Both the position numbers and the translations under genes were made by a program. Shown in pieces: positions 16,454 to 25,085 of a stretch of 64,000 nucleotides of DNA. Below the pieces are notes generated by a model. That model had not been told where the DNA came from, did no database searches, and worked only from the letters and a program-made list of their open reading frames with translations. Source of the DNA: an uncultured Chloroflexota bacterium (GTDB taxonomy: Bacteria; Chloroflexota; Anaerolineae; Aggregatilineales; Phototrophicaceae); the NCBI GenBank assembly GCA_937974245.1, contig CALJKV010000128.1, positions 44,638 through 108,637 of the forward strand, read 5' to 3'. Numbering within the stretch: position 1 is the stretch's first letter; each line of letters opens with the position of its first letter.

Positions 16454-16488
16454 TGTGGTTATTCCCTTCGGTAAAACTACCTGACATC

Positions 16489-16516
16489 AAAACCCCCGGT
16501 GTCGCATAACCGGGGG
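16489..16516 (-). terminator. Terminator after the 16625-17002 gene
   Basis: On the minus strand CCCCCGGT and ACCGGGGG form an 8-bp stem followed by TTTTG, upstream of the rhodanese gene start. It isolates the sulfur cluster from the genes to its right. Confidence 0.7.
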
Positions 16517-16624
16517 ATTTGAAAGGGGGAAGAGTATGTAAGTAACTATCACTGTCACCTACTATACACGACCCGTATCGATTCACATCCCCCCCAAGGC
16601 CTTATGTAAGCCATAAGCGAGAAC

Positions 16625-17002
16625 TTATGCCTCAACCAGTGGGGACAGTCCCTCTACACCCTCGTAGAGTACCGGCAGCGGCGCATAGTACGCGATGGTT
16701 TGTACCACGTAGCGGGCGGTATTCAGCGAAACATTCGGCAGCACGTATTCCTGTTCCCCGGCATACAGGCCAATATGGTAGCGGTCATCACCGTGTACCA
16801 GGTAACGCACCAGCCACCCGGCCAGGCCGCTGTAACGGGCGGCTTTCACTACGTTTACTTCCGCCAGCGTATCCCAGCGGAGCGACTGCCCGTAGAACAG
16901 GACTTCCCCGGCATACACGTCGAAGGCTTCCGCGATAGTACGCGCCTCAGCAGCGGTGAGTGTATCGGGCTCAGGGCGGGCATTCGAGCGTTTGAGAATC
17001 AT
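16625..17002 (-). CDS. Hypothetical protein, 125 residues
   Basis: Not recognised. It is a soluble alpha/beta protein with the segment AEAFDVYAGEVLFYGQSLRWDTLAEVNVVKAARYSGLAGWLVRYLVHGDDRYHIGLYAGEQEYVLPNVSLNTARYVVQTIAYYAPLPV, with the look of a small PH-like or sensor domain, though I cannot assign one. ATG 17002 has AGG 7 bases upstream. It lies 23 bases after the stop of the lipoprotein gene on the same strand, so the three genes 17783-16625 may form an operon closed by the terminator at 16489. Confidence 0.7.
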   Translation of the reverse strand: MILKRSNARPEPDTLTAAEARTIAEAFDVYAGEVLFYGQSLRWDTLAEVNVVKAARYSGLAGWLVRYLVHGDDRYHIGLYAGEQEYVLPNVSLNTARYVVQTIAYYAPLPVLYEGVEGLSPLVEA

Positions 17003-17025
17003 GGGTAACCTAATCCATTGTAAGG

Positions 17026-17430
17026 CTAACGGTTCACGACTTCGACCAGGATGACCACCGGGTCGCTGGGTGTGCCATCAGCACGATAGGCGATGGCCGT
17101 CAAAGGGTGGACGCCGACACCCTGCGCCCGCCAGGCCAGCAGTACCCGGTAAACCGGCACCGAATTGGCCTCCGGTTGGCTTTCCGCCTGTGGCTGGTCA
17201 TCCACCAGCAATTCGACACGCGCAATCCCGGCAGTGCTGTCCTGTGCCAGCAGTTCGACATCCAGTTCCACGCCATCAATCACGCGGCTGCCATTGGCGG
17301 GGGACAAGAACTCCACACGCGGGAGGTCAGGCGTGGGATACGGGGTTGGCGCGGTAGACGAAAGGTTGCACCCGGCGGCAGCCAGGACCAGGAAGAACAG
17401 CGTAAAACCGCGTTTTAACAATCCACACAT
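17026..17430 (-). CDS. Lipoprotein with an Ig-like domain
   Basis: A 134-residue lipoprotein. The signal peptide ends in the lipobox LAAAGC, predicting lipidation at the Cys and anchoring on the outer face of the membrane. After a Thr-Pro linker, PRVEFLSPANGSRVIDGVELDVELLAQDSTAGIARVELLVDDQ is the typical start of a bacterial Ig-like domain that binds other surface components. ATG 17430 overlaps the end of the PLAT gene by 16 bases, which implies translational coupling. The frame extends to 17487 but the upstream part precedes the signal peptide. Confidence 0.78.
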   Translation of the reverse strand: MCGLLKRGFTLFFLVLAAAGCNLSSTAPTPYPTPDLPRVEFLSPANGSRVIDGVELDVELLAQDSTAGIARVELLVDDQPQAESQPEANSVPVYRVLLAWRAQGVGVHPLTAIAYRADGTPSDPVVILVEVVNR

Positions 17431-17783
17431 GCTGATAAAAGCCCCGATTCTTCTACGCCCAGCCATTGATTGAAGGTGAACAGCCACTCGCGGGTGGTTT
17501 CATCGTCCTTGATACGCACGCTTTCCACGTACCAACCGGAGTCTCCCTCGGCGTTGTCATGACCGACACAGCAGCGGGTGAGTTCGCCTACATCCGGCAC
17601 TTCCAGAATGAACTTATCCACGCTGCCCTGCTCGAACGCGAAGATGTCCTCCGGCGGCAGGAAGATGACTTCGGTATGCCCGGTGGTGCCGAAGAGCTGA
17701 ATGAACACATTGGAGTCGGTGCCACCCAGCGGTTGGTCGCCGGTTTTGACCCAGATGGTATAGATATTGGTTTTTGCCATCAT
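17415..17783 (-). CDS. PLAT/LH2-domain protein
   Basis: A 122-residue protein made almost entirely of one PLAT/LH2 beta-sandwich: YTIWVKTGDQPLGGTDSNVFIQLFGTTGHTEVIFL, FEQGSVDKFILEVPDVGELTRCCVGHDNAEGDSGWYVESVRIKD and WLFTFNQWL. In eukaryotes this domain carries lipases and lipoxygenases to membranes; stand-alone bacterial copies are uncommon and uncharacterised. There is no signal peptide, so it is cytosolic unless exported differently. Two ATGs (17783, 17780) follow GGGG. Its end overlaps the lipoprotein gene. Confidence 0.82.
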   Translation of the reverse strand: MMAKTNIYTIWVKTGDQPLGGTDSNVFIQLFGTTGHTEVIFLPPEDIFAFEQGSVDKFILEVPDVGELTRCCVGHDNAEGDSGWYVESVRIKDDETTREWLFTFNQWLGVEESGLLSACVDC

Positions 17784-17801
17784 CTTTGCCCCTTTGTTAC
17801 C

Positions 17802-17825
17802 AGCATATCTGTACCAGTATATGCT
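17802..17825. promoter_or_regulatory. Inverted repeat in the divergent PLAT/methyltransferase promoter region
   Basis: AGCATAT and ATATGCT are perfect 7-bp arms separated by 10 bases, in the 92-bp space between the divergent genes. A possible extended -10, TGCTAAAAT, overlaps the right arm on the plus strand. This could be an operator for one or both genes. Confidence 0.4.
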
Positions 17826-17875
17826 AAAATGCGCCGTGAGTCAGTTCTTTACCACAGTCTCGAAAGCGGTTTTCT

Positions 17876-18562
17876 GTGACAACCACGCCAAAATACCACC
17901 TGGATTCTATTTTTAACCCGCAGCAGGCACATCCCGACGACGCGCACAGCGTCCTCATGCGCCTGATCCCGCCCAACAGCCGGGTGCTGGAGATCGGCAG
18001 CGCCTCCGGCTATCTCTCCGGCTACATGGAGCAGGCCTTAGGCTGCCGTGTGACCGGGCTGGAGTTCGACCCGGCGGCGACGGCTATCGCGGCGGAGCGG
18101 TGCAGTGAGGTGCATACGGTTGACCTGGATACGCCCGATGCCCTGCAACCGGCGGCGGCCAGCGCCCCGTATGACGTGCTGCTGGCGGCGGCGGTGCTGG
18201 AACACCTGAAGTACCCCGAACGGCTGCTGCAAGACGCCCGTTCCCTACTCAAACCGGGTGCGCGGGTGATCGTCTCGCTGCCTAATATAGCGCACTGGTC
18301 TATCCGACTGCGGCTGCTGTGGGGCATGTTCGACTACGAAGATTACGGCATTATGGATCGTACCCATTTACGGTTGTACACAGTTAAAACCGGGCGCGAA
18401 CTCCTGGAATCTCAGGGCTACCCGGTGGAACAGGTCGCCATCTCCGGGAGCGGTCTGCAGAACATCCTGAACAGCGCCGCCCGCCGCCTGGGGCGTCCAC
18501 TGCCGGCACCCATCGCGCCGGGACTGCTTGCCTACGAACTCATCTATATCGCCCGCGCCTGA
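17876..18562 (+). CDS. SAM-dependent class I methyltransferase
   Basis: A 228-residue cytosolic enzyme. The SAM-binding motif is VLEIGSASGYLSGYM (about 37-51), with LEFDP as the acidic strand-2 residue and DVLLAAAVLEHLKYPERLL as motif III. The HWSIRLRLLWGMFDYEDYGIMDRTHLRLYT stretch is typical of methyltransferases linked to surface polysaccharide or glycan synthesis (methyltransf_11/23 type). The start codon is GTG 17876 with no strong ribosome site. It is followed after 18 bases by a large membrane protein, suggesting co-transcription. Substrate unknown. Confidence 0.85.
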   Translation: MTTTPKYHLDSIFNPQQAHPDDAHSVLMRLIPPNSRVLEIGSASGYLSGYMEQALGCRVTGLEFDPAATAIAAERCSEVHTVDLDTPDALQPAAASAPYDVLLAAAVLEHLKYPERLLQDARSLLKPGARVIVSLPNIAHWSIRLRLLWGMFDYEDYGIMDRTHLRLYTVKTGRELLESQGYPVEQVAISGSGLQNILNSAARRLGRPLPAPIAPGLLAYELIYIARA

Positions 18563-18580
18563 TTGGGGGAAATAGTCCTT

Positions 18581-20020
18581 ATGGAAGCACATTCCCGATC
18601 ATTCAAGTGGTTTTTTGGCATCATCATCGTCGCACTCCTACTGCCGATCCTGGCGCATTTTGTGCTGGGCAGTTATAACCGCGCCCTGGCCGATGACTTC
18701 TGTTTCACAGCCGCCGCCTGGTCAAAAGGACTGTGGGGAACGCTGGACTGGCACTATAACAACTGGACGGGAACGTATTCCTCGACATTCTTCCAGAGCG
18801 TGATTGGGGTATCGCAAAGCTGGCGCTACACCCCCATCCTGTTAGTTGGCCTGTTCAGCGCGGCCTGCTGGTGGACAGCCTGGCAGTTCACGCGGACGTT
18901 CCGGTTGACCTACCGCCGGTATACAGGGGCGGCGCTGGCGTCGGTGTTGTCCTTTGGTGTCATCACGGGGACAGCCAACGTATTCCAGTCGTTTTACTGG
19001 ACAAGCGGGGGCATAACCTATGCTGGCCCGCTGATTATTCTCGTGTTTTACCTGGGGCTGCTGCTGGCGATTACCCGGCAGGAAAAGCCCCTCCGCTGGT
19101 GGCAGTTCGCGCTGGCGGCGGGCTTGCCGCTGCTGTCAGGCGGGTTTTCCCCGTTATATGCCGTCTTTCAGGTGACAGTCTTCGGCCTGCTGATTCTCAT
19201 GACACTGCGATTCGCTTCACCGGAGAAGAAGGGCCGCTATCTGCCCCTGCTTGGGGTGAGCCTGCTGTTCGCGCTGGCGGCGCTGCTGATTCTGCTGATC
19301 GCACCTGGCAATACAGTGCGGCAGGATGCTTTTGAAGACCTGCTCCCGCTGCCGCAGGTGGTTCTGAATACACTGGTTGATACCTTCGTCTATATCCCAT
19401 TCACGTCAATGTTTCTTTCTCCAATGACCATGATTTTGCCGTTGTTCCTGGCGGGGCTGGTGGCCTTTACCTGCCACCCCCTGTCGGCTTCCGAACGGGT
19501 TCAGGCCAACCGCAGCAGCCTGAAGTGGCTGGGACTCACCGGGCTGATCGGGTACATTCTGATCGCCTCGGCCTTCTTCACGTCGCTCTACAGCATCGGC
19601 CAGTTACCGCCCGCCCGCGCCTATGTCGTCCCGCAAATCATCCTGGTCCTCATGGCGATGGCCTGGGGCTATATCATGGGGCTGGGTCTGCAAAAAAAGC
19701 ACGCCACCACACCGCCCCGCCTGTCCCCGCTGGTGACGGCTGCCATCCTTGTTCTGGTGGTTTTTAGCGCCGTGCAATCGGCACAGAAAACGCTGGCGCT
19801 GCTACCGGATTTCCAGGTTTTCGCCAGCGAATGGGATGCCCGTGATGCCTTTTTAACAACGACCGACGCGCAAGGGGCTGCGATCGAGATTCAAGGGTTC
19901 ACCCAAGACCTGGCGACTTATGCCCGGCTGGATAACCCGTATTTTTCCTGTCTCCGCGATTACTACCACCAGCCCACACTGGTGATTCTGGATACGCCGG
20001 AAAACACCGAATCACCGTGA
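18581..20020 (+). CDS. Multi-pass membrane protein, DUF6056-like
   Basis: A 479-residue protein with roughly ten membrane segments. The start of the extracellular loop, SYNRALADDFCFTAAAWSKGLWGTLDWHYNNWTGTYSSTFFQSV, with its DD motif after TM1, is typical of GT-C-like DUF6056 proteins thought to transfer sugars from lipid carriers. ATG 18581 has GGGGGA upstream. Together with the preceding methyltransferase it probably modifies a cell-surface glycan, but no biochemical role is established. Confidence 0.75.
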   Translation: MEAHSRSFKWFFGIIIVALLLPILAHFVLGSYNRALADDFCFTAAAWSKGLWGTLDWHYNNWTGTYSSTFFQSVIGVSQSWRYTPILLVGLFSAACWWTAWQFTRTFRLTYRRYTGAALASVLSFGVITGTANVFQSFYWTSGGITYAGPLIILVFYLGLLLAITRQEKPLRWWQFALAAGLPLLSGGFSPLYAVFQVTVFGLLILMTLRFASPEKKGRYLPLLGVSLLFALAALLILLIAPGNTVRQDAFEDLLPLPQVVLNTLVDTFVYIPFTSMFLSPMTMILPLFLAGLVAFTCHPLSASERVQANRSSLKWLGLTGLIGYILIASAFFTSLYSIGQLPPARAYVVPQIILVLMAMAWGYIMGLGLQKKHATTPPRLSPLVTAAILVLVVFSAVQSAQKTLALLPDFQVFASEWDARDAFLTTTDAQGAAIEIQGFTQDLATYARLDNPYFSCLRDYYHQPTLVILDTPENTESP

Positions 20021-20064
20021 TGGGTGCATTTCACTATTTGGGCAGTGTCTCAGGCAAGTCGTGC

Positions 20065-20118
20065 CGGGTGTTTTTGCAACAAAACGGATTTGTGCTGCAA
20101 GTGCAGCGATTGCCGCAA
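20065..20118 (+). repeat. TGCTGCAA-rich dispersed repeat, copy 1
   Basis: About 50 bp that align at roughly 80 percent identity with the minus strand of 36051-36105. The shared core is TGCTGCAA-x-TGCAGCGATTGC-x-GCAA. Two further TGCTGCAAAA motifs follow at about 20142 and 20164. Both copies lie in gene-free DNA. Confidence 0.55.
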
Positions 20119-20520
20119 TCCTCCCGTGAGTGGTGGTGTACCTGTGCTGCAAAAGGTGTGAACATGCTGCAAAAATGGTGGGAAACCGGGGTCTGAGGGT
20201 GCGTGTGGTGGTGGGTTGGTGGTATGAGCATAGCACCAGGGTAGCACAAAACGAGTTATCAATGGTGAACATTTGTGAGAACATTTGTTCAGAGTTGAAA
20301 GTGCCGAGTGGGACGTGAAAAGAAATGCAGTACCGAGTCTCAATACCTTCGTCATTAAGCGGCGAAACGGTCAAGCTCAGTGAATCACGAAAGTACACTC
20401 CCCACCCCTAAATCCCCTCCCCATTACATGGCTGAGGGGACTTTGTGACCTCTTATGAACCCTATCTCCAGGCAGTGCAGGGGGGCAGGGATAAGGATAT
20501 AGCAAAATCGTGATTTACCG

Positions 20521-20640
20521 ACATTGACCGGCACGATGGCCCACAAGATCGTCGTTCAGTCCAATGGCGTTGATACCACCGTTGCGCCGTTCTCAAAAAC
20601 GTTATATACCCTCATTTTTGGCGAAGGTGTTGGCTGTACG
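20521..20640 (-). pseudogene. Transposase remnant, short copy
   Basis: This stretch matches the minus strand of 23440-23560, which is the upstream part of a decayed DDE transposase. The translated piece reads LRTAQRWYQRHWTERRS before leaving the frame. It has one base fewer than the other copy near its middle. Only about 120 bp remain, with no inverted repeats visible. Confidence 0.55.
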
Positions 20641-20865
20641 ACCGGGTTTCTGGCGTGGGATTTACATTGGCGGGTATTTGACAAGAAATTTGAAATGTAC
20701 TATTGTGGAAACGATTCCGCAATAAACCCCTTCGCATTCCTTTCGTCCCCAAGGTGGAAACGATCCCGCAAATTCATTGTCTTAAGAAGGGAGATATCTA
20801 TCAGGCCATTCGCAGCATACCAAGATTTTCATACCCATTAATTTCGCATTTTGGAGGATTTTGCA

Positions 20866-22011
20866 GTGAAACATTTCATGCTCATTCTGTTCAGCGCCGG
20901 CATCATCCTGAGCGGCCTGTCTGTCATGGCCCAGGACGGCCCGCAGGCGTTCCCGGCGGACGTCGCCGCGGAGATACAAGCGGAAATGGACGATCTGACC
21001 GCGGGCGGACTCCCGACCGGCATGGTCGTGTGGATCGATGCGCCGGAGTACCGGTTCGAGGGGGCAAGTGGTTTCGCGGACCTCATGAACGAAGTCCCTA
21101 TGCCGCCGGAGGGCGCGTTTCGGATTGGCAGTATCACCAAGATGTTCACCGCGACGGTGATCGTCCAACTCGCGGAGGACGGCGTGCTGACCCTGGACGA
21201 TCCGCTGGCGTTGTGGCTGCCAGAGGTCGCCGATCAACTGCCCTATGGCGACCAGATCACGCTGCGCCACCTGTTGACGCATACGTCCGGTTTGTTTAAC
21301 ATCGTCGAACACGAAGCTTACTGGGCTGATATCTTCACGGAGGCGGTCATTGATGAGGATACAGGGACCCTGACACTGGCCTGCGTCCAACGGGACCCCC
21401 ACGACACACTCGCCCGCTACGTCTATGGGAAAGATGCCAACTTTGAGCCGGGGGCAGGGTGGCGCTATAGCAACACCAACTATACGCTGCTCGGCATGGT
21501 GATCGAAACGGCGGCGGCTATGCCGCTCGCAGAGGCGTACCGTACGCACATCTATGAACCGTTGGGCATGGCGTCAACGTTTCTGGATTGCTACGAAGAC
21601 CCGGTGATTGATGTGGTGCACGGCTATACGGTATTTGAGGACGCCACCGCCGATCTCACTGAACTGCATGAATCCGTCGGGTGGTCGGCGGGCGGCCTGG
21701 TTTCTACCGCACCGGACCTGATTGCCTTCGCGCGCGGGTTGTTCGGTGGGGCGCTGCTTGACGATCCGGAGTCGCTGGTCGCAATGACGACACCTGCCCC
21801 CGGCAGTTCCTACGGTCTGGGCATCATGGTTCAGGGGGAGTATATAGGACATGCAGGCTATATTGCCGGTTTTCGATCATTGCTCAATTATGCGCCTGAG
21901 TTCGATACGGTCGTGGTGATGCTCTACAACAACGATGCCGCCGATCCCGAACAGAGCCAGGCGGATATGCTGAATCCGGCGCTCCCGTTGCTGCGCGCCG
22001 AGGATGCCTAA
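20866..22011 (+). CDS. Secreted serine hydrolase of the class C beta-lactamase family
   Basis: A 381-residue exported enzyme. Signal peptide (KHFMLILFSAGIILSGLSVMAQ), then a beta-lactamase/D-alanyl-D-alanine peptidase-like domain. Catalytic motifs: SITK (SxxK, near residue 94), YSN in WRYSNTNY, and HAG in IGHAGYIAG in place of KTG. This set is typical of class C-like esterases and peptidases rather than resistance enzymes. The GTG at 20866 is chosen because GGAGG lies 8 bases upstream. A second, diverged homologue follows 150 bases downstream. Confidence 0.9.
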   Translation: MKHFMLILFSAGIILSGLSVMAQDGPQAFPADVAAEIQAEMDDLTAGGLPTGMVVWIDAPEYRFEGASGFADLMNEVPMPPEGAFRIGSITKMFTATVIVQLAEDGVLTLDDPLALWLPEVADQLPYGDQITLRHLLTHTSGLFNIVEHEAYWADIFTEAVIDEDTGTLTLACVQRDPHDTLARYVYGKDANFEPGAGWRYSNTNYTLLGMVIETAAAMPLAEAYRTHIYEPLGMASTFLDCYEDPVIDVVHGYTVFEDATADLTELHESVGWSAGGLVSTAPDLIAFARGLFGGALLDDPESLVAMTTPAPGSSYGLGIMVQGEYIGHAGYIAGFRSLLNYAPEFDTVVVMLYNNDAADPEQSQADMLNPALPLLRAEDA

Positions 22012-22035
22012 ACACCACTTTCCAGAAACGTCTCT

Positions 22036-22073
22036 GAGACCTGGTCTTTTTGAGTATCCAGAGGTCAGGTCTC
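22036..22073 (+). terminator. Weak hairpin between the two serine hydrolase genes
   Basis: GAGACCTG and CAGGTCTC can pair across a 22-base loop after the first hydrolase stop. No T-run follows the stem, so termination is doubtful; it may be a processing element. Confidence 0.3.
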
Positions 22074-22163
22074 GAAGAAGTCAATGATGAATGCGTTGCC
22101 TTCTGAACAGATTAGCACTTTGAACTTTCAGCGTCAGCCACTGGCTAGTGGAGGGGAAAAATC

Positions 22164-23213
22164 ATGCAAAAGCTAAACAAGACACGTATAGTGCGAATTC
22201 TCCGAATCATCATGCCCATCGTTGGGATAATCACCGCCGTGATATTTGTACCCTGGGACGCCGTATGGATATGGATAGCGCCTTTACCTGACACCGTTCA
22301 GGAAGAACTGGATAATGCAGTTAATCGTGGGTTTGACGGGATCATCGTGTATATCGATCAACCCGGTGAAGCCCCAGCGCTTTACGCTGCCGGTTGGAAT
22401 AACCGGGCGGAGCAGGTTCCGGCTGACCCGCAGGCGTTGTTCAAGATTGCCAGTATCAGCAAGTTATATATCGCTACTGCTGCCGCTATGTTGGTCAATG
22501 ATGGGAGCTTGTCGCTGGATGACACGCTGGCGGATCACTTGCCTGAACTTATTGGTCGGATTGAAAATGCCGATCGGATTACCCTGAGGATGATGGTGCA
22601 ACATCGTAGTGGTATCCCCAATTTTGTGGATGATCCCGACTATCCCTGGTTCGAATCACTGCCGGATCGTGACGCCTATCTTGCGTTTGCTTTAGATAAA
22701 CCGGCAGATTTTGAACCGGACAGTGATTATCGCTATTCCAATACGAATTATCTGTTGATCGGCAATATTCTCGACAAGGTTCTGGGCTATAGCCATCACC
22801 AATACATTCACGACGAAATCCTGACGCCTCTTGGACTGACCCATACTTACAGCTTGCTGAACGAGGTCAATTTAGACGATGTTTCCAGCGGCTACCACTA
22901 TGACGTTGAGCCCGACCTGAAGGAACTCGATCATATCAGTCCGGGTGGCTCGATGATTGCAACGGCGCAGGACGTAGGTATTTTCCTGCGGGCACTCAAT
23001 GATGGTTCGCTGCTCAATGATGATGAGCAGGCGATTTATTCCTCGATTTATGAATATGAACATACTGGCTGGGTACCCGGATACCAGAGTATCGCCCGCT
23101 ACTACCAGGACACGGATACGGTTGTTGTTCAGTTCGTGAACTCGACCGGTGGCGACACAGAGGCGACAGCACCTATCGTATTTGACCGTATTGTCCAAAT
23201 AGCGGGCAGGTAG
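22164..23213 (+). CDS. Membrane-anchored serine hydrolase, class C beta-lactamase family
   Basis: A 349-residue protein with an N-terminal membrane anchor or uncleaved signal (RILRIIMPIVGIITAVIFVPW). Catalytic motifs: SISK (near residue 97), YSN in YRYSNTNY, and HTG in EYEHTGWVPG. It is a paralogue of the preceding gene: same order of motifs, similar length, low but clear similarity. ATG 22164 has GGAGGGG upstream. Substrate unknown; cell-wall peptide or ester hydrolysis is likely for the family. Confidence 0.88.
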   Translation: MQKLNKTRIVRILRIIMPIVGIITAVIFVPWDAVWIWIAPLPDTVQEELDNAVNRGFDGIIVYIDQPGEAPALYAAGWNNRAEQVPADPQALFKIASISKLYIATAAAMLVNDGSLSLDDTLADHLPELIGRIENADRITLRMMVQHRSGIPNFVDDPDYPWFESLPDRDAYLAFALDKPADFEPDSDYRYSNTNYLLIGNILDKVLGYSHHQYIHDEILTPLGLTHTYSLLNEVNLDDVSSGYHYDVEPDLKELDHISPGGSMIATAQDVGIFLRALNDGSLLNDDEQAIYSSIYEYEHTGWVPGYQSIARYYQDTDTVVVQFVNSTGGDTEATAPIVFDRIVQIAGR

Positions 23214-23232
23214 TGGGTGTGATTCACAGCCA

Positions 23233-23545
23233 TTAACTCAATCTACAATGATGGTATGGATCACGAAGCGCGGTGTGCTTGCCTAAAATCAGCGCCACAG
23301 CCAAAAACGACCCACTGTTGATCGGGCGTCGGGCCAGACTCGAACAGAAGTGCCGGCCTCCGTAGGTCTTGTGGCCTGCTTTGCTCATCACGACTTCGTC
23401 GCCTGCCAACAGATATTCTCCGTCCGGCTTAAGCAAATTGACCTGCACGATGGCCCGCAAGATCGTCGTTCAGTCCAACGACGGGTGATACCACCGCTGC
23501 ACCGTTCTCAAAAACCCTCCAATACCTTCAATTTTGGCGAGGGTA
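23233..23545 (-). pseudogene. Decayed DDE transposase, larger copy
   Basis: The minus strand encodes ILRAIVQVNLLKPDGEYLLAGDEVVMSKAGHKTYGGRHFCSSLARRPINSGSFLAVALIL, which resembles the catalytic start of an IS701/DDE_5-type transposase (GDE with the first acidic residue, KxGxKTYG). Upstream codons RTVQRWYHPSLD run into an in-frame TGA where Trp is expected, and the rest of the gene is missing. A perfect 10-bp inverted repeat (CTCCAATACC, 23517-23541) sits at the upstream edge. Confidence 0.7.
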
Positions 23546-23686
23546 TTGGAGTCTTGAGTGTGGGTTGTCATCAGGCCGCCAATAAGCTGTTGTGCGCTTA
23601 TACTGGAACGACATGCGCGATCATTACAGGATTTAATGGGTCAGTAAATTTAGACCGTGATTGCCTTGTCCATTGTAATAGTCATC

Positions 23687-23715
23687 TTGCTTTTTAAGAA
23701 TATATGTTCTAAAAT
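23687..23715 (+). promoter_or_regulatory. Promoter with LexA-like dyad ahead of the radical SAM gene
   Basis: TTGCTT (23687-23692) and TAAAAT (23710-23715) are 17 bases apart. Between them AGAATATATGTTCT (23697-23710) is a near-palindrome containing GAAT-N4-GTTC, one base from the Gram-positive type LexA core GAAC-N4-GTTC. The -10 ends 6 bases before ATG, so the transcript should be leaderless or nearly so. Confidence 0.6.
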
Positions 23716-23721
23716 ATAAGG

Positions 23722-24876
23722 ATGAATATTCACGCAGTTCCCGACACGCTGACGAAACTCACCCGCCTGGGCGATGTGACGCTGTATGAGCCGGCGGGCG
23801 ACCAGCCGCAGCGTGAATCACGCCGTGCCAAAGCCGTCGCGCAGCTTGACCAACTGCCGTGTATCACGAACGTATCCACCCCCCAGGGCGCGATGCCGGT
23901 CATGAAAACGATGGTGACGACGGCCTGCGAGCGTAACTGCTACTACTGCCCGTTCCGTGCCGGGCGCAGCCAGATGGAGCGCGTAACCTTTAAGCCGGAT
24001 GAACTGGCGACGGCCTTCCATAAGCTGGAACAGTCGGGCGCGGTCAAGGGCATCTTCCTGTCGTCGGGCATCATCAACGGCGGCGTGACGACCCAGGACA
24101 AAATCATTGATACCGCCGAGATCATCCGCAACAAGTATCACTACCGGGGCTATGTCCACCTCAAGATTATGCCGGGCGCGGAATACGATCAGGTGCGCCG
24201 CGCCATGCAGCTTGCGGATCGCGTCTCGGTCAACCTGGAAGGGCCAACACCGGAACGCCTGAATGCCCTCGCTCCCAAAAAGGACTTTTACGACGAACTG
24301 CTCGTCCGTATCCGCTGGGCGCAGCAGTTACGCAATGAGGGGCTGCGGGCGAGTACGGTCACACAGTTTGTCGTCGGCGCGGTGGGCGATACCGACCTCG
24401 AACTGCTCACACTGAGCGACCAGCTTTACCGCCAGACCGGGTTGAGCCGCGCTTATTACTCCGGCTTTAATCCTGTCATGGATACACCCTTTGAGAACCT
24501 GACGCCGACCCTGCCCCTGCGTGAACACCGGCTGTACCAGGCCAGCTTCCTGCTGCGGGATTACGCCTGGGATGTGGAAGAACTGCCATTCCAGGGAGGC
24601 GGGGATCTGCGGCTGGATATTGACCCGAAACGCGCCTGGGCGGATTTGCACCTGCTGTATGCGCCAGTGGAAATCATGCAGGCCAGCCGGGAACAACTCC
24701 TGCGGGTGCCAGGCATCGGCCCAAAAGGGGCGGATGCGATTCTGGCAGCCCGACGAACCGGGCGGCTTCGTGACCTGGCGCACCTGCGAGCGATTGGCAT
24801 CGCTGCGCCGGAACGGACAGCGCCTTATATCCTGCTGGATGGCCGCAAGCCTCCCCAGCAGCTTCCCCTGTTTTAA
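23722..24876 (+). CDS. Radical SAM protein with helix-hairpin-helix tail (DNA modification/repair type)
   Basis: A 384-residue protein. The 4Fe-4S/SAM motif is CERNCYYC (Cys69, Cys73, Cys76). The C-terminus carries a helix-hairpin-helix DNA-binding motif, LLRVPGIGPKGADAILAARR (about 336-356). This architecture matches the family named putative DNA modification/repair radical SAM protein. No partner nuclease or glycosylase gene of the usual pair is adjacent; instead an unknown gene follows after about 210 bases. The start has AAGG only 2 bases from ATG, too close to serve as a ribosome site, consistent with a leaderless mRNA. Confidence 0.88.
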   Translation: MNIHAVPDTLTKLTRLGDVTLYEPAGDQPQRESRRAKAVAQLDQLPCITNVSTPQGAMPVMKTMVTTACERNCYYCPFRAGRSQMERVTFKPDELATAFHKLEQSGAVKGIFLSSGIINGGVTTQDKIIDTAEIIRNKYHYRGYVHLKIMPGAEYDQVRRAMQLADRVSVNLEGPTPERLNALAPKKDFYDELLVRIRWAQQLRNEGLRASTVTQFVVGAVGDTDLELLTLSDQLYRQTGLSRAYYSGFNPVMDTPFENLTPTLPLREHRLYQASFLLRDYAWDVEELPFQGGGDLRLDIDPKRAWADLHLLYAPVEIMQASREQLLRVPGIGPKGADAILAARRTGRLRDLAHLRAIGIAAPERTAPYILLDGRKPPQQLPLF

Positions 24877-25085
24877 GCACAATCCAGAAGTTCTGAATAG
24901 GATGGGTGGCAGCATGATGCAGCGGGAAACCCGCTTGCCAGCCCACCCACTCGCCTCATTATGACGTTGCTCATAACAGATGCCGAGGAACGATACTTGA
25001 TTGGCGGCAGCGCCGGGAGTACACTGGATCTGTCAGGTGAAAAATTTCACAGTTACATCCGCCTCAGAGCATAAGGAGGCGTAAG

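Larger units (their letters stand above)
20021..20865. other. Gene-poor stretch of about 840 bp with repeat and transposase debris
   Basis: No credible complete gene. It holds the TGCTGCAA-rich repeat (20065-20118), a transposase remnant on the minus strand (20521-20640), and an imperfect 18-bp direct repeat pair (20705 and 20754, GTGGAAACGATxCCGCAA). The rest has no feature I can name. The ribosome site of the next gene (GGAGG) is at its right edge. Confidence 0.5.

Noticed and set aside
20705..20771. Two 18-bp direct repeats spaced 49 bases, looking like CRISPR units
   Set aside because: Only two units, no third repeat, no cas gene in the window, and the intervening sequence shows no array pattern.
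23460..23500. In-frame TGA in the transposase read as Trp (recoding)
   Set aside because: All intact genes in the window use the standard code with TGA as stop (for example arsR-side and ABC genes end cleanly), and the transposase is truncated anyway.
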